A stretch of DNA of 64,000 nt from Pseudoalteromonas rubra (GCF_001482385.1 NZ_CP013611.1:2852001-2916000); one strand, 5' to 3'. Shown: positions 1 through 9,542, numbered from the stretch's first letter. Notes: generated by a model not told the origin, from the sequence alone. Numbers and translations are program-made.

Positions 1-165
1 GCTCCAAGCGTTAAGTGGAAATTTCAGTATAGACAATGCATGCTTTATACCAAGGATAAAAGCGTATATTTTTTATATGTTTAAGGTTGTGCAATCTAAA
101 ATGACTTGCATTTTATTGGCTGGGTTGCCTCAATAGAGCGCAAATTTGGATCACAGAGGTGCAAT

Positions 166-759
166 ATGGACAAACCTTTCTCACAAGCCTGCGAAAACAA
201 CAAACGACCGATACTGGAAAAAATACGACCCTACGTCACTGAGGTGGCGTCTGTGCTGGAAATAGGATCAGGTACTGGTCAGCATGCTGCTTTTTTTGCC
301 AGGGCGCTGCCTCGTTTAGTTTGGCAGTGCAGCGATCTTGCGGTGAACCACGCCGGGATCCAAATGTGGTGTGAAGACAGTGGTGCGACGAACATGCCTG
401 CGCCGTTGACCCTCGATTTGTCATCAACGCCCTGGCCGGTCACGCAGGTGCCTGCGATTTATACGGCGAATACCTTACATATCGTATCTGAAGCCCTAGT
501 CGAAGCCTTCTTTGCGGGAGTTACACAACACCTGACGCCGGGTGGGTTACTGATGATATATGGACCTTTCAATTATCATGGTCAGTTTACTTCATCGAGC
601 AATCAGGAGTTTGATGCGTTTTTACGGAGTCGTAACCCGCACAGTGGGATCCGCGATATTGAGTGGATCTGTTCGCTGGCCAGTCAAGCCAAACTGACGT
701 TACAAGAAGACTATGCGATGCCAGCGAACAATCGTTTACTGATCTTTAAACGGCAGTAA
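166..759 (+). CDS. DUF938 family class I SAM-dependent methyltransferase-like protein
   Basis: Protein of about 197 residues with a Rossmann methyltransferase glycine motif (LEIGSGTGQHAAFFA) near the N-terminus and a family-typical opening (KPFSQACENNKRPIL). DUF938 proteins are predicted cytosolic SAM-dependent methyltransferases of unknown substrate. I chose the ATG at 166 because AGAGGT lies 5 bases upstream and the family normally begins here; an in-frame ATG at 106 would add 20 residues without family character. The 3' end overlaps the convergent downstream gene by 24 bases. Nothing upstream (1-165) looks like a gene. The family call is firm and the substrate unknown. Confidence 0.85.
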   Translation: MDKPFSQACENNKRPILEKIRPYVTEVASVLEIGSGTGQHAAFFARALPRLVWQCSDLAVNHAGIQMWCEDSGATNMPAPLTLDLSSTPWPVTQVPAIYTANTLHIVSEALVEAFFAGVTQHLTPGGLLMIYGPFNYHGQFTSSSNQEFDAFLRSRNPHSGIRDIEWICSLASQAKLTLQEDYAMPANNRLLIFKRQ

Positions 760-1863
760 TTCTGCACACTGGCTCAGGTAATCGGCCATATGGACGCGTT
801 CACGGGCCAGATAGTCGCCGATTGCTGAGGCAAAATCAGGATGACGAATATGATGATAAGAATAAGTGAAGACGGGCTCGAATCCGCGCGCTAGTTTATG
901 TTCGCCTTGTGCACCTGCGTCAAAGCGAGTTAACCCGTGGCGAATGGCATACTCGATCCCTTGGTAATAGCACAACTCGAAGTGTAAATGCGCGTGGCTC
1001 TGTAAGGCGCCCCAGTATCGTCCGTACAACGTATGTTGATCATACAAATACAGGCTTGCTGCCACGATTTCTCCCTGTTGGCATGCACATACTATCGCTA
1101 CCTGCTCGCTCATGGTGTCACAGATCTGCCGGAAGAACGCTTCGTTCAGATAACCCTGATGTCCAGAGCGTTTTAGATAGGTGGTGGCATAGCACAGATA
1201 GAATGCTTGTCGTATCTCATTGGTGATCTCGGCACCCTGGTACCAGCGAATGGTTAACGCCTGACTGGTGACGACTTTTCGCTCTTTTTTGATGGTTTTG
1301 CGTTTGCGAGAGGTCATGGTGTTAAGAAAGTCGTCGAAGTGCCTGTAGTCCTGGTTTTTCCAGTGAAACTGGACACCATGACGTTCCATCAACGACTGTT
1401 TTTGCCAGCCTGCCCGGTGTGCCGGAAAGTTGATATGCCACCCTGACCAGTGCTGATGTTGTGCTTCCTGGTGCAAAGCCGTTGTGACATAGTCATACAA
1501 AGCCTCAGAGAGCGGTTCACCGGACAGCATGCGACTACCCACCACAGGTGTGAAGGGAATGGCACAGATCCATTTAGGATAGTAAGCAAGCTGATGACGC
1601 TCGTATGCTTCAGCCCAGGCCCAGTCAAAAACATATTCACCATAAGAGTGGAGCTTGATATAACCAGGCAGGAGCGTCTCCAGTTTACTGTCACGGTATA
1701 CCAGTAAATGGTAGGGCAGCCAGCCGGTGTCTTCGCCCACACAGCCGCTCAACTCCAGCGCTTCGAGCCACTGAACACTGCTAAATGGAGATTGGCCTGA
1801 CAGTACCGCTCGTTCGGTCGTTGTGAGGGCGGACAGGCTGGTAATAAAGCGATGTTGATACAT
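736..1863 (-). CDS. FemAB/GNAT-like protein (DUF482, 'peptidogalycan biosynthesis' family)
   Basis: Protein of 375 residues matching the DUF482/PF04339 acyltransferase-like family, which has a duplicated GNAT fold related to FemAB aminoacyltransferases. Visible family traits are the basic stretch TSRKRKTIKKERK before the second GNAT half, the FELCYYQGIEYAIRHGL helix and the FDAGAQGEHKLARGFEP segment near the C-terminus. The substrate is unknown; transfer of an acyl or aminoacyl group is inferred from the fold. It is probably cytosolic, with no signal peptide. It sits 3 bases downstream of the alpha/beta hydrolase gene on the same strand, so the two are probably co-transcribed with the hybrid kinase. 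Confidence 0.8.
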   Translation of the reverse strand: MYQHRFITSLSALTTTERAVLSGQSPFSSVQWLEALELSGCVGEDTGWLPYHLLVYRDSKLETLLPGYIKLHSYGEYVFDWAWAEAYERHQLAYYPKWICAIPFTPVVGSRMLSGEPLSEALYDYVTTALHQEAQHQHWSGWHINFPAHRAGWQKQSLMERHGVQFHWKNQDYRHFDDFLNTMTSRKRKTIKKERKVVTSQALTIRWYQGAEITNEIRQAFYLCYATTYLKRSGHQGYLNEAFFRQICDTMSEQVAIVCACQQGEIVAASLYLYDQHTLYGRYWGALQSHAHLHFELCYYQGIEYAIRHGLTRFDAGAQGEHKLARGFEPVFTYSYHHIRHPDFASAIGDYLARERVHMADYLSQCAELLPFKDQ

Positions 1864-1866
1864 AGT

Positions 1867-3162
1867 TTACTGCATTGCCTTGCCTAAAAACGTGACCAGC
1901 TGAGTGGTCATAGGATCATAATCCGGATTAAAAGAGGCCCTGATCAACGGTGTGTGCGCAGCGAGGTTTGCCTGACTACGCTCCCCAAAATGCGGTGTAT
2001 CTGTGGTTTTACAATGGGTAAAAACCGTGATGTCGTCCAGGTAAGCATCGCAGTTTCGAAACACACCGGCTTTACCATAGTAAGGATGGTCGGGCGGATT
2101 CAAAAAGCCAATGTGTGACATATCAATCACGCCGTTCAGTGTTGTGATTTCAGTGACATCGATAGATTCCGGTAGCGCTGTGAGCGTATCAGGTGCGTAG
2201 ACTCGCAGTGCCAGCGGCGCTGTGCGTGCCTGTGCCCAGTGAGATAAGAGCTGATAAGTGACCTGACTATTAATCGTGGCATCGACATCGCTGGCAATCA
2301 CCAGCGTTGGCAAGGAAGCCGGCAAACTGGCTTCGCGCATGTCCGCCATAGCTTGCTCCACCAGGGTGACCGCATGCAGTGGAAATGATTCATACTTTGC
2401 CAGGTCCAGATCGGCTGCTTTGTCCACCCAGTCAACCCAAGGGAGCCAGTCGAGCCATTTTGCCAGCCAGGCTTTCTCGCTGTGACTCTGTGTTGCGGGC
2501 GCGACCAGTATCAGGGCGGCTAAATTATCAGGCTGGCGTGCGGCAATTTCTGTGGTTGCCAGCGCGGCGCCGGTTGAATAACCCAACACAGCAAAGTCGC
2601 TGTAATCACTGGCTGTGCGCGAAATGGCGTAGCGGACATGCTGTTGCCAGTCACGATAGTCGGTTTCTTTGAGGTCGCTGGCTGCTGTACCGTGACCGGG
2701 TAAGAGCATGGTTCTTACGTCGTAACCCTGTGCATATAGATCTGCAGCCAGGCTATGAAAGGTAAAAGGCGAGTCGGTCAAGCCGTGGATCAGCAATACC
2801 GCTTTTTGGTTGTTTGGATGCGTTAACTCAAATGGGGCTACGTAATCTGCAACTTGGGTTGGCTTACTGGGTAGCAGCGCAGAGACTTTGGTCGCCAGCT
2901 CACAGGGAAGCCTTGCTTTAGGGTTACGGGCAAAAATCAACGCCTGCGTTGCGCGGATATACGCTGAGTATGACTGCGCCTCGGGAATGTCCAGGACCGC
3001 GTCACCGACGTCGTTAGCAAAGCGATAGCTGCCCTGCTGCGCATCAGACTGATAGCGAGCCAAATCGCTCACCAAACTCTGGCACGTTTGCGCCTGCACC
3101 GGCATGATCACCAGATGGTTCAGTGCGATCAGAAGAGAAACTAACAATCCTTTTTTCATCAT
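1867..3162 (-). CDS. Exported alpha/beta hydrolase (serine hydrolase/lipase-like)
   Basis: An N-terminal signal peptide (MMKKGLLVSLLIALNHL followed by VQAQT) precedes an alpha/beta hydrolase fold. Visible motifs are the oxyanion segment LLIHGLTDSP, the nucleophile elbow GYSTG with Ser at about residue 196, and a late His in DMSHIGFL. It probably hydrolyses an ester in the periplasm or outside the cell; the substrate is unknown. The upstream ATG at 3186 is less likely than the ATG at 3162, which overlaps the stop of the kinase gene (ATGATGA), gives a clean signal peptide and suggests translational coupling. Confidence 0.8.
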   Translation of the reverse strand: MMKKGLLVSLLIALNHLVIMPVQAQTCQSLVSDLARYQSDAQQGSYRFANDVGDAVLDIPEAQSYSAYIRATQALIFARNPKARLPCELATKVSALLPSKPTQVADYVAPFELTHPNNQKAVLLIHGLTDSPFTFHSLAADLYAQGYDVRTMLLPGHGTAASDLKETDYRDWQQHVRYAISRTASDYSDFAVLGYSTGAALATTEIAARQPDNLAALILVAPATQSHSEKAWLAKWLDWLPWVDWVDKAADLDLAKYESFPLHAVTLVEQAMADMREASLPASLPTLVIASDVDATINSQVTYQLLSHWAQARTAPLALRVYAPDTLTALPESIDVTEITTLNGVIDMSHIGFLNPPDHPYYGKAGVFRNCDAYLDDITVFTHCKTTDTPHFGERSQANLAAHTPLIRASFNPDYDPMTTQLVTFLGKAMQ

Positions 3163-5879
3163 GATTTTCGGTATTGTGTTAAGCATTGCACCAGCTTATC
3201 GCGCTCCAGCGGTTTTGCAAGGTGGCTGTTAAATCCGACTGCCAGCGCATAAGCTTTATCTTCGGGCATCACATCTGCTGTCAGAGCGATGACAGGCAGC
3301 TGCTGCTGAGTGTAGCGTTTACGCAACAGCGCGGTTGCCTGATAGCCGTCAAGAAGTGGCATCTGGCAGTCCATGAGTACCAGGTCAAAGGTTTGCTCGT
3401 GACACGCATCTACGGCTTGCTGGCCATCACTTACCAAGACAAATTCAACCTCGATCGACTGTAGCATGGCTTTGATGACAAGCTGATTAACCGGGTTATC
3501 TTCTGCCACCAGGACCTGCATGCCTTTGAGTAAGGTCGGATCAGGCGCAGTATTATGCGCCAACTGCGCATCGCCAAAGGGGCAACGCAGCGCAAAGGTA
3601 AAGGTGCTGCCTTGTCCTGGGGTGCTCTTTACCGTGAGTTGGCCAGCCATGAGTTCTACCAGCTCTTTGCTGATTGCCAGGCCCAGCCCGGTGCCGCCAA
3701 AGCGCCTTGACGTTGAGGTATCGGCCTGTGTAAAGGGGGCAAAAATAAGCTGTTGTTTGTAGTAATCAATACCAATGCCGGTATCAATGATAGAAAAAGT
3801 AAGCAGGTAATCACTATCACCATGAAGCACCTCACAGTGTAAGGTTACTTTACCATTGTCGGTGAACTTGACGGCATTACTGCACAGGTTTAAGAGGATC
3901 TGCTCCATCCGTAGTTCATCGCCTTTGAGCCAGCAGGCGCCGCTGATGTTGGTATTTAGCTGCCACTGCAACCCTTTGTCCGCAGCGCTGGTGGCAAACA
4001 GGCTATCTATGCGGCCGAGTAAATGCTGTAAGTTAAAGTCGTGTTGTTCAATGACCAGGTGGTTTGATTCGATTTTGGCAATATCAAGAATATCATTCAC
4101 TAGGTTAAGCAAGGTTTTTGCTGCCATATCAATCCGGCTGGCATAAGACTGGAGCGTGTCAAAAGCGTTGGTCGTCTTCATCAAAGAGGCAAACCCCACC
4201 ACGGCATTCAGTGGAGTACGCAGTTCGTGGCTCATATTCGCCAGAAAGCGGCTCTTGGCCTGGTTGGCACGCTCGGCATTGTCAACAGCCTGGCGCAGCG
4301 ACTGAGTGCGTTGCTCAACCAGATGATTGAGCTCATAGTGCTGATAGTTATTGAGCAGCACGATAAAGATGATCAATGCCGTGATACTGAGCTGTAATAA
4401 CAGCAGCAACACGGTTTGTCGATGGTTGAGGCTGGCAGCAAAATCAGCCCTGAGTTCAAGTTTGATCCGCCAGACTTGGCCACCGAACTGAATACGGGTT
4501 TCAAACAGGTTGTCTGTTGCCACTTCAGCGGCTGAGGTGGCATGATTGCTATAGAAAGGTTCTGCTGCATTGCCATCATACACCGCAATGTTATAGCTGC
4601 CGGCCTGTGACTGCTTCAGTGCTGAACCCAGCAGAGTATCGGTTTGCACCACCGCCGTGGCATAGCCAAGAATGTCCGCCTGAGGGTCGGTAGCGCTGCT
4701 CCGGTAAACCGGGGAGAACAACAAATAAGCCGGCACGGGCGTATTACTTTGAATTAACTCAATGATATCTGTGGCCTGTGGTTGCACTGTGATGATCGGG
4801 TTTGTCAGTGCCAGCTTACGATTTTCACGCGAATACACATTAAAGCCCAGTGCGCTGAAGTTTTCCATTTGTGGTGAAATATAGGTCACCACCACCAGAG
4901 GATCATCCGGGGCCAGGGGCAGCCCTTTGAGTTTAACCCGGCCATCGTATAGATCATCAAACTTTTCCTGAAGGACATTCCCCTGCGTTTGATCCAGCCT
5001 GACATTCCAGGAAATAGCCCGTAAAAAGGGATAGCGTACGCGTTGTTGCTCGGCGATTTGGTGAAACTCTTCGCCGTTTACCTCGCTCAGCGACTGCAGC
5101 TTAGCAGCTACGCCCTGCACGGCCAGCATGCTGAGATTGACCTGTTGTAACAGCAGGTTTTCTATCAGCCTGAGCTCTCTTTGCGCTTCTCGTTTGGCGG
5201 CCTGAATATTGCCTTGATTGTATAAGTAAGTGGTCAGCACCACAGATAAAAACAGCACAAAGCTGGTGGCAAACACATTGCGACTGCGGTGATAACTGTG
5301 TTGTTTAAACGCCCATGCATCCAGCATTAGCAGCAGTAGCGGAGTAAAAATTAGTATGCCCAGACTGTCGCCCAGCCACCAGGCCACCACGTTTTGCCAG
5401 TGGCGGTTAAACTGATACTCAGGGTTAAACAGGCTGAGTGAGAAGACGCCAATGTTGGCTGAGATCAAATTACAGAATATGCCGACCAAAAAGATGTAGT
5501 AGGCAATATGCTTGCGCGTTCGCATTCGTAGCGGATCGCCTAACCAAAGCCGCAGCATAGAGCCGCCTGCCAGCCCCTGCAGGCAGGCGCCCAGTGCAAT
5601 AATTGAGACTTGCAGCTGTTGCGATAAGGTCACCTCGGAAAATACATAGCCGTGGGTTGTGGTCCAGTTAAACAGCGCCGAGGCGGCAAACAAGCCGGGT
5701 AGAAAACGCCAGCCCCAGATCTGCACTCCTACCAGCCCGATGCCGGCGGGCAGCCAGATGGGTAGCACCTGATCCTGAAACGCAAAAGCGGTGAGTATTT
5801 TTCCCAGCGCAAAGTAGCTCACGGTCATGAGCAAGTAAGCAGCCCATTGGTGGTACGCTGTGCGAAATTGGAACTGCAT
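3159..5879 (-). CDS. Hybrid sensor histidine kinase: MASE1-CHASE-HisKA-HATPase-REC
   Basis: Protein of 906 residues. Residues 1-225 form a multi-helix MASE1-type membrane sensor (LPIWLPAGIGL; ARMRTRKH-like loop). Residues about 240-480 form a periplasmic CHASE-type ligand domain ending in a further helix at 488-510. Then come a coiled linker, HisKA with phospho-acceptor His551 (SHELRTP), HATPase (N-box NLCSNAVKF, G-boxes DTGIGI and GGTGLGL) and a receiver with Asp837 (LVLMDCQMP). CHASE domains bind small extracellular ligands; the ligand here is unknown. There is no output domain, so it should pass phosphate to an Hpt protein elsewhere. Probably the first gene of an operon with the hydrolase and DUF482 gene. 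Confidence 0.9.
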   Translation of the reverse strand: MQFQFRTAYHQWAAYLLMTVSYFALGKILTAFAFQDQVLPIWLPAGIGLVGVQIWGWRFLPGLFAASALFNWTTTHGYVFSEVTLSQQLQVSIIALGACLQGLAGGSMLRLWLGDPLRMRTRKHIAYYIFLVGIFCNLISANIGVFSLSLFNPEYQFNRHWQNVVAWWLGDSLGILIFTPLLLLMLDAWAFKQHSYHRSRNVFATSFVLFLSVVLTTYLYNQGNIQAAKREAQRELRLIENLLLQQVNLSMLAVQGVAAKLQSLSEVNGEEFHQIAEQQRVRYPFLRAISWNVRLDQTQGNVLQEKFDDLYDGRVKLKGLPLAPDDPLVVVTYISPQMENFSALGFNVYSRENRKLALTNPIITVQPQATDIIELIQSNTPVPAYLLFSPVYRSSATDPQADILGYATAVVQTDTLLGSALKQSQAGSYNIAVYDGNAAEPFYSNHATSAAEVATDNLFETRIQFGGQVWRIKLELRADFAASLNHRQTVLLLLLQLSITALIIFIVLLNNYQHYELNHLVEQRTQSLRQAVDNAERANQAKSRFLANMSHELRTPLNAVVGFASLMKTTNAFDTLQSYASRIDMAAKTLLNLVNDILDIAKIESNHLVIEQHDFNLQHLLGRIDSLFATSAADKGLQWQLNTNISGACWLKGDELRMEQILLNLCSNAVKFTDNGKVTLHCEVLHGDSDYLLTFSIIDTGIGIDYYKQQLIFAPFTQADTSTSRRFGGTGLGLAISKELVELMAGQLTVKSTPGQGSTFTFALRCPFGDAQLAHNTAPDPTLLKGMQVLVAEDNPVNQLVIKAMLQSIEVEFVLVSDGQQAVDACHEQTFDLVLMDCQMPLLDGYQATALLRKRYTQQQLPVIALTADVMPEDKAYALAVGFNSHLAKPLERDKLVQCLTQYRKS

Positions 5880-5897
5880 GTTGATCCTGTCCTTTCG

Positions 5898-6359
5898 TTA
5901 AACTGGCAGGGGGCGTTTGGTAAACGTTTGTTTCAATACTATGGTCGACTCAATCCCTGCAATACAGCCGATGGCGCCAAGGCGGTGTTTGACAAAGTGC
6001 TCATAGCTGGGCAAATCTTCGGCAATGATCTCGAGTAAATAATCATGTGCACCGGATACCACAGAGCAGCTGAGTACCTGCTGCAGTTGCTCCACGTCAG
6101 ACTCAAACTGGGTGGCCGCTTGTGCAGAGTTCTCGCTCAGGCGAATAAAGGCATAGACCAGTACAGTATAGCCTAGTGACTGCGGTGCCAAAGTGGCGTG
6201 ATAACCTAAAATAACACCATTTTGTTGTAACTTTTTGACACGTCTTAAGCAAGGGGTTTCTGATAAGCTGGCTTGTTCAGCAAGTTGTGCATTGCTGAGC
6301 CGGGCGTTGTGCTGCAATGCGCTGAGGAGGATTCGGTCTTTATTGTCAAGGTGTGCCAT
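5898..6359 (-). CDS. Lrp/AsnC family transcriptional regulator
   Basis: Protein of 153 residues, the normal length for the family. The N-terminal winged helix-turn-helix is clear (LDNKDRILLSALQHNARLSNAQLAEQ, split here as LDNKDRILLSALQHNAR then LSNAQLAEQASLS), followed by the LRRVKKLQQNGVILGYHA turn and a RAM ligand-binding domain with GAHDYLLEI. Members bind amino acids and often control a neighbouring or divergent operon. This gene is divergent, across 133 bases, from the DUF1864/kynureninase-like pair, so local control by tryptophan or a related compound is a reasonable inference. It lies 18 bases from the hybrid kinase gene on the same strand. Confidence 0.9.
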   Translation of the reverse strand: MAHLDNKDRILLSALQHNARLSNAQLAEQASLSETPCLRRVKKLQQNGVILGYHATLAPQSLGYTVLVYAFIRLSENSAQAATQFESDVEQLQQVLSCSVVSGAHDYLLEIIAEDLPSYEHFVKHRLGAIGCIAGIESTIVLKQTFTKRPLPV

Positions 6360-6492
6360 AGTAGTGGATTCTGCTAACTGATGATGATTTATTTATAATT
6401 ATTACTAATCCAGTCTAGCGTTTACATGAATTTTAGCAAATTTTAGCGCAAGAGTTTTGATAGCCTGAGAGCTCAAAGTTAAGGAGTTCGTC
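6360..6492. promoter_or_regulatory. Divergent intergenic region between lrp-type gene and DUF1864 operon
   Basis: An AT-rich 133-base region, richest around 6385-6415 and 6420-6450, as is common for Lrp-family sites. It carries the strong Shine-Dalgarno AAGGAG at 6481-6486 for the rightward operon. No exact -35/-10 pair stands out, so its regulatory role is inferred from position and composition only. Confidence 0.45.
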
Positions 6493-7677
6493 ATGACTAC
6501 GCTGACACAGGCATTTGATCACTGGATCCGCAGTGATTTTGTTACGCTCAACGACACGCTGGAGGCTGCATACTGGCAGCAGCAGGATAAGGCGAATGTT
6601 GTGGGCGTAGAAGACCAGGTAAAACAACAACTATTAAACGAAGGTCAGAAATACATCCAGGCCTTGCTGGCAGAGGGCAATACCGATGAAGGCTTCGACA
6701 ATGCGTTCGATCTGCTTGGCAATGTCGGCCTGTACATGGCGGCATGTCGTCGTCATGAATTGACCGAGCCGAGCCGGGAGCACTATTCACCACTCAAAGA
6801 AGCCTCTGCACTGGCCATGCATATTGGCGCGTCGATTGGTGTGACGCCTCGTTTTGCAACGGCACACCTGACCACACATAATCGCGCGGTTGATGGGGTA
6901 TATAAACGCTTTACCAGTCATCCGGCTGAGCAGTTATTCATTGACTACAATACCCGTGCTATTTTGGCCTATAAACGTGCCGCGGAGTGTTTGTTAAAGA
7001 TCCAGCCTCTGGGGATTTCGCACCCAATGACGCCGGTGCTGCTGAACCAGGTCAAAGAAGGCCTGTTAGACGTGATCCGCTCCAATCAATGTTTGTTTGA
7101 CCAGCTGGATACCGATGCCTTCTTTTACGTTGTGCGACCTTATTACAAGCCTTATCGGGTGGGTAAGGAGGTATATCGGGGGGCCAATGCCGGGGACTTC
7201 GCCGGGATCAATGTGATCGATATGCTGCTGGGCTTGTGCCAGGCCAATGATGTAAATTACGCTCAGATGCTGGTGGATAAGTTCCTGTATATGATGCCCG
7301 AAGATCAGGCCACGTTGCGCGAGTGTATGCGCCTGCCTAATCTGATGGATGCATTTGTGGCAGCAGCGCCGCAGCATCATACCAGCGGCTGGTATCAGGA
7401 AGCGGTGAGTGCATTTGTACAAGTGTGTAAGCTGCATGGCGACACCGCTATTCAGCATCACAATCAACTGGTAGAAAAATACATTGCACAACCTTCAGGC
7501 GATATGAACACTCAGCACCTGGACAAAGTGACAGCCAGTGGGCCGCCTTTACCTGTGCTGCTGAACCAGCTGGCATTATTGCGAGACAAACGGGCGGCGG
7601 CAAAACGTGAAGATGTCTTTACCCGCTTTGATGATTTAAATACGCTGCGTCGCAGCATAGTAAAGGACACACAATGA
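6493..7677 (+). CDS. DUF1864/PrnB-like heme dioxygenase-fold protein (indoleamine dioxygenase superfamily)
   Basis: Protein of 394 residues. The C-terminal HNQLVEKYI, with His323, matches the proximal heme-ligand segment of indoleamine 2,3-dioxygenase (HLQIVTKYI), and the RPYYKPYR...VYRGANAGDFAGINVIDMLLG region matches the active-site core of the PrnB/DUF1864 group. PrnB itself is a heme protein that rearranges 7-chlorotryptophan in pyrrolnitrin synthesis. A role on tryptophan or another indole is inferred; the exact reaction is unknown. The start is supported by AAGGAG 6 bases upstream. It overlaps the next gene by 4 bases (ATGA), so both are translated together. No halogenase or other pyrrolnitrin gene is nearby. 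Confidence 0.8.
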   Translation: MTTLTQAFDHWIRSDFVTLNDTLEAAYWQQQDKANVVGVEDQVKQQLLNEGQKYIQALLAEGNTDEGFDNAFDLLGNVGLYMAACRRHELTEPSREHYSPLKEASALAMHIGASIGVTPRFATAHLTTHNRAVDGVYKRFTSHPAEQLFIDYNTRAILAYKRAAECLLKIQPLGISHPMTPVLLNQVKEGLLDVIRSNQCLFDQLDTDAFFYVVRPYYKPYRVGKEVYRGANAGDFAGINVIDMLLGLCQANDVNYAQMLVDKFLYMMPEDQATLRECMRLPNLMDAFVAAAPQHHTSGWYQEAVSAFVQVCKLHGDTAIQHHNQLVEKYIAQPSGDMNTQHLDKVTASGPPLPVLLNQLALLRDKRAAAKREDVFTRFDDLNTLRRSIVKDTQ

Positions 7678-8789
7678 AACAGGCCGATTTCTCGTTACCG
7701 CAGGGCCATTATTTACTCAGTCACTCGGTAGGCCGGCCGCTCATGACGGCCAAACTGGATTTTTTGACGCGCTATTTTGACCCTTGGGCAGGTGACAATC
7801 ATGAGCCCTGGTATCAGTGGATCGACGGTATACAGCAATTTACCGCCGCCCTGGCCAGGTTGTTCAATAGCCAGGCAGAGTATTTTTGTCCGCAAAGTAA
7901 CCTCTCCAGTGGCTTGACTAAATGGGTAATGAGTTTGCCGGAAACAGGCAAGCAAACCGTGCGGGTGCTGATGAGTGAAAGTGACTTTCCCAGTATGGGG
8001 TTTGTGTTGCAGCAAGCAGTGCCAGATGTCGAGATCCGCTTTATTCCTGCGGCACTGGATATGTCAGACTTAAGTGTCTGGCAGCAGCACCTGGATGACA
8101 ATATCGACTGGGTATTTGTCAGTCAGGTGTACTCAAATACGGGGCAACAGGCACCGGTTGAAGCCATCACCCAGCTGGCAAAAGCACAGGGCTGTCGGGT
8201 GATCGTCGATGTGGCACAGGCGGCAGGGGTGATCCCCATCGATCTGTCAGACAGTGCTGCGGATTGTGTGCTGGGTTCCTGTGTCAAATGGCTGTGTGGC
8301 GGTCCAGGTGCCGGGTTTATCTGGGTTAATCCCGATATTATTGAGGTATGTCAGCCTAAAGATGTCGGCTGGTTCTCTCATCAAAACCCTGTGGAATTTG
8401 ATATTCATCACTTTACGCCTCACCACACTGCACTGAGGTTCTGGGGAGGCACGCCGTCCGTCGCTGCTTATATTTTTGCCGCCCACAGCATCCAGTATTT
8501 TGCTGAGTTCGGTGTTGAGCAAGTGCGGGCACACAACCTCGCGCTGCTGAAGCGCTTGCAGGCCGATCTGGCACCCTGGTACATCGCCCCGACGGATGCA
8601 AAGCGCTGCTCTGGAACGGCGATCCTCAATGTGGGGGATAAGCAGGAACAGGTGCTGGCGACGTTACGGGAAGCCGGTATCGCGGTCGATGCACGTAAGC
8701 TGGGGATCCGCGTATCTCCGCATATTTATACCACTGTAGAAGACATCGACGTCTTTATCCGGGTATTCAAAAGTGCCGTATCAGGGTGA
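7674..8789 (+). CDS. Kynureninase-like class V aminotransferase-fold PLP enzyme
   Basis: Protein of 371 residues with a fold-type I class V core. The PLP-contacting Asp179 lies in VIVDVAQAAG and the Schiff-base Lys205 in GSCVKWLCGGPGAGF, a pattern shared with kynureninases and their relatives. A C-terminal RVSPHIYTTVEDID segment is also typical. Known kynureninases cleave the side chain of kynurenine to release alanine. Coupling to the upstream heme dioxygenase-fold protein suggests this enzyme acts on its ring-opened product, but it is shorter than typical kynureninase (about 415 residues), so the substrate may differ. Its 3' end overlaps the convergent metallohydrolase gene by 9 bases. Confidence 0.8.
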   Translation: MKQADFSLPQGHYLLSHSVGRPLMTAKLDFLTRYFDPWAGDNHEPWYQWIDGIQQFTAALARLFNSQAEYFCPQSNLSSGLTKWVMSLPETGKQTVRVLMSESDFPSMGFVLQQAVPDVEIRFIPAALDMSDLSVWQQHLDDNIDWVFVSQVYSNTGQQAPVEAITQLAKAQGCRVIVDVAQAAGVIPIDLSDSAADCVLGSCVKWLCGGPGAGFIWVNPDIIEVCQPKDVGWFSHQNPVEFDIHHFTPHHTALRFWGGTPSVAAYIFAAHSIQYFAEFGVEQVRAHNLALLKRLQADLAPWYIAPTDAKRCSGTAILNVGDKQEQVLATLREAGIAVDARKLGIRVSPHIYTTVEDIDVFIRVFKSAVSG

Positions 8790-9542
8790 AGTGTGACTCA
8801 GCCCCAGCGCCTTTCTGGTCTTGGTTTTGACTGAGCGCCAGTGGGTCACAGGTTGTCTGGGTGCGCGCTGTAACAGCTGCTCAAAGTCTATGTCGGCAAA
8901 GGCAATTTCACTGTGGTGTGCCAGCATCACAGTGTCTGGCTCAAGCTGTTGCAGTTTCAGCAGAGTTGCGCGATACAGTCGGGGGTAAAACACCGGATAG
9001 GGGGGGATCAATTTGTCGCGCACCTGCACCATCACATCGGCAATATACACGGTACTGTGCTGCGCATGATACAGGCTGATATCCCGGTCGGTATGGCCCG
9101 GGGTATGCAGCACCTGCCAGTCGTCAAACCCGGGTAATGTGACGCCGTCGGGCAGATAGACATCAGGCTTAAGGGTGCGGGCATACCAGAGGTTTTTTCG
9201 TGCCTTGCGTTTACGTCCGGCAACCCACAGGGCCAGTGCGATGTCCGACAAATGCATCAGTACGCCATCTATCCCCTGATACCACTGACCCGGGCAATTT
9301 GCCGTGGCTATCTGCGCGCCGCTGACTTTTCTCAAGGCATGAGCCCCGCCGGCATGGTCCGGGTGCATATGCGTGACCACAATCAATTTGAGCTGATGTA
9401 AAGGGCGGTGCAATTCATCGGTAATAAACCGACAGATCAACGGCACATCTGCCCGGCTGCAGCCATCCAGCAAGAGCAGCCTGTCCGGATACTCTACCAG
9501 GTAGATATTCTGAATATAGCCTTCGAGGGTATGGATCTTCAT
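8781..9542 (-). CDS. Metallo-beta-lactamase fold hydrolase
   Basis: Protein of 253 residues with the metal-binding motif THMHPDHAGG (His58, His60, Asp62, His63), a further His in HTPGHTDRD (His150) and Asp169 in YIADVMV, so both metal sites look intact. The family includes thioesterases, lactonases and glyoxalase-II-like enzymes; the substrate cannot be told from sequence. It is convergent with the DUF1864 operon and not part of it, although a hydrolase next to a ring-opening pathway is suggestive. The region 9543-9741 downstream of its start shows no gene. Confidence 0.85.
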   Translation of the reverse strand: MKIHTLEGYIQNIYLVEYPDRLLLLDGCSRADVPLICRFITDELHRPLHQLKLIVVTHMHPDHAGGAHALRKVSGAQIATANCPGQWYQGIDGVLMHLSDIALALWVAGRKRKARKNLWYARTLKPDVYLPDGVTLPGFDDWQVLHTPGHTDRDISLYHAQHSTVYIADVMVQVRDKLIPPYPVFYPRLYRATLLKLQQLEPDTVMLAHHSEIAFADIDFEQLLQRAPRQPVTHWRSVKTKTRKALGLSHTSP

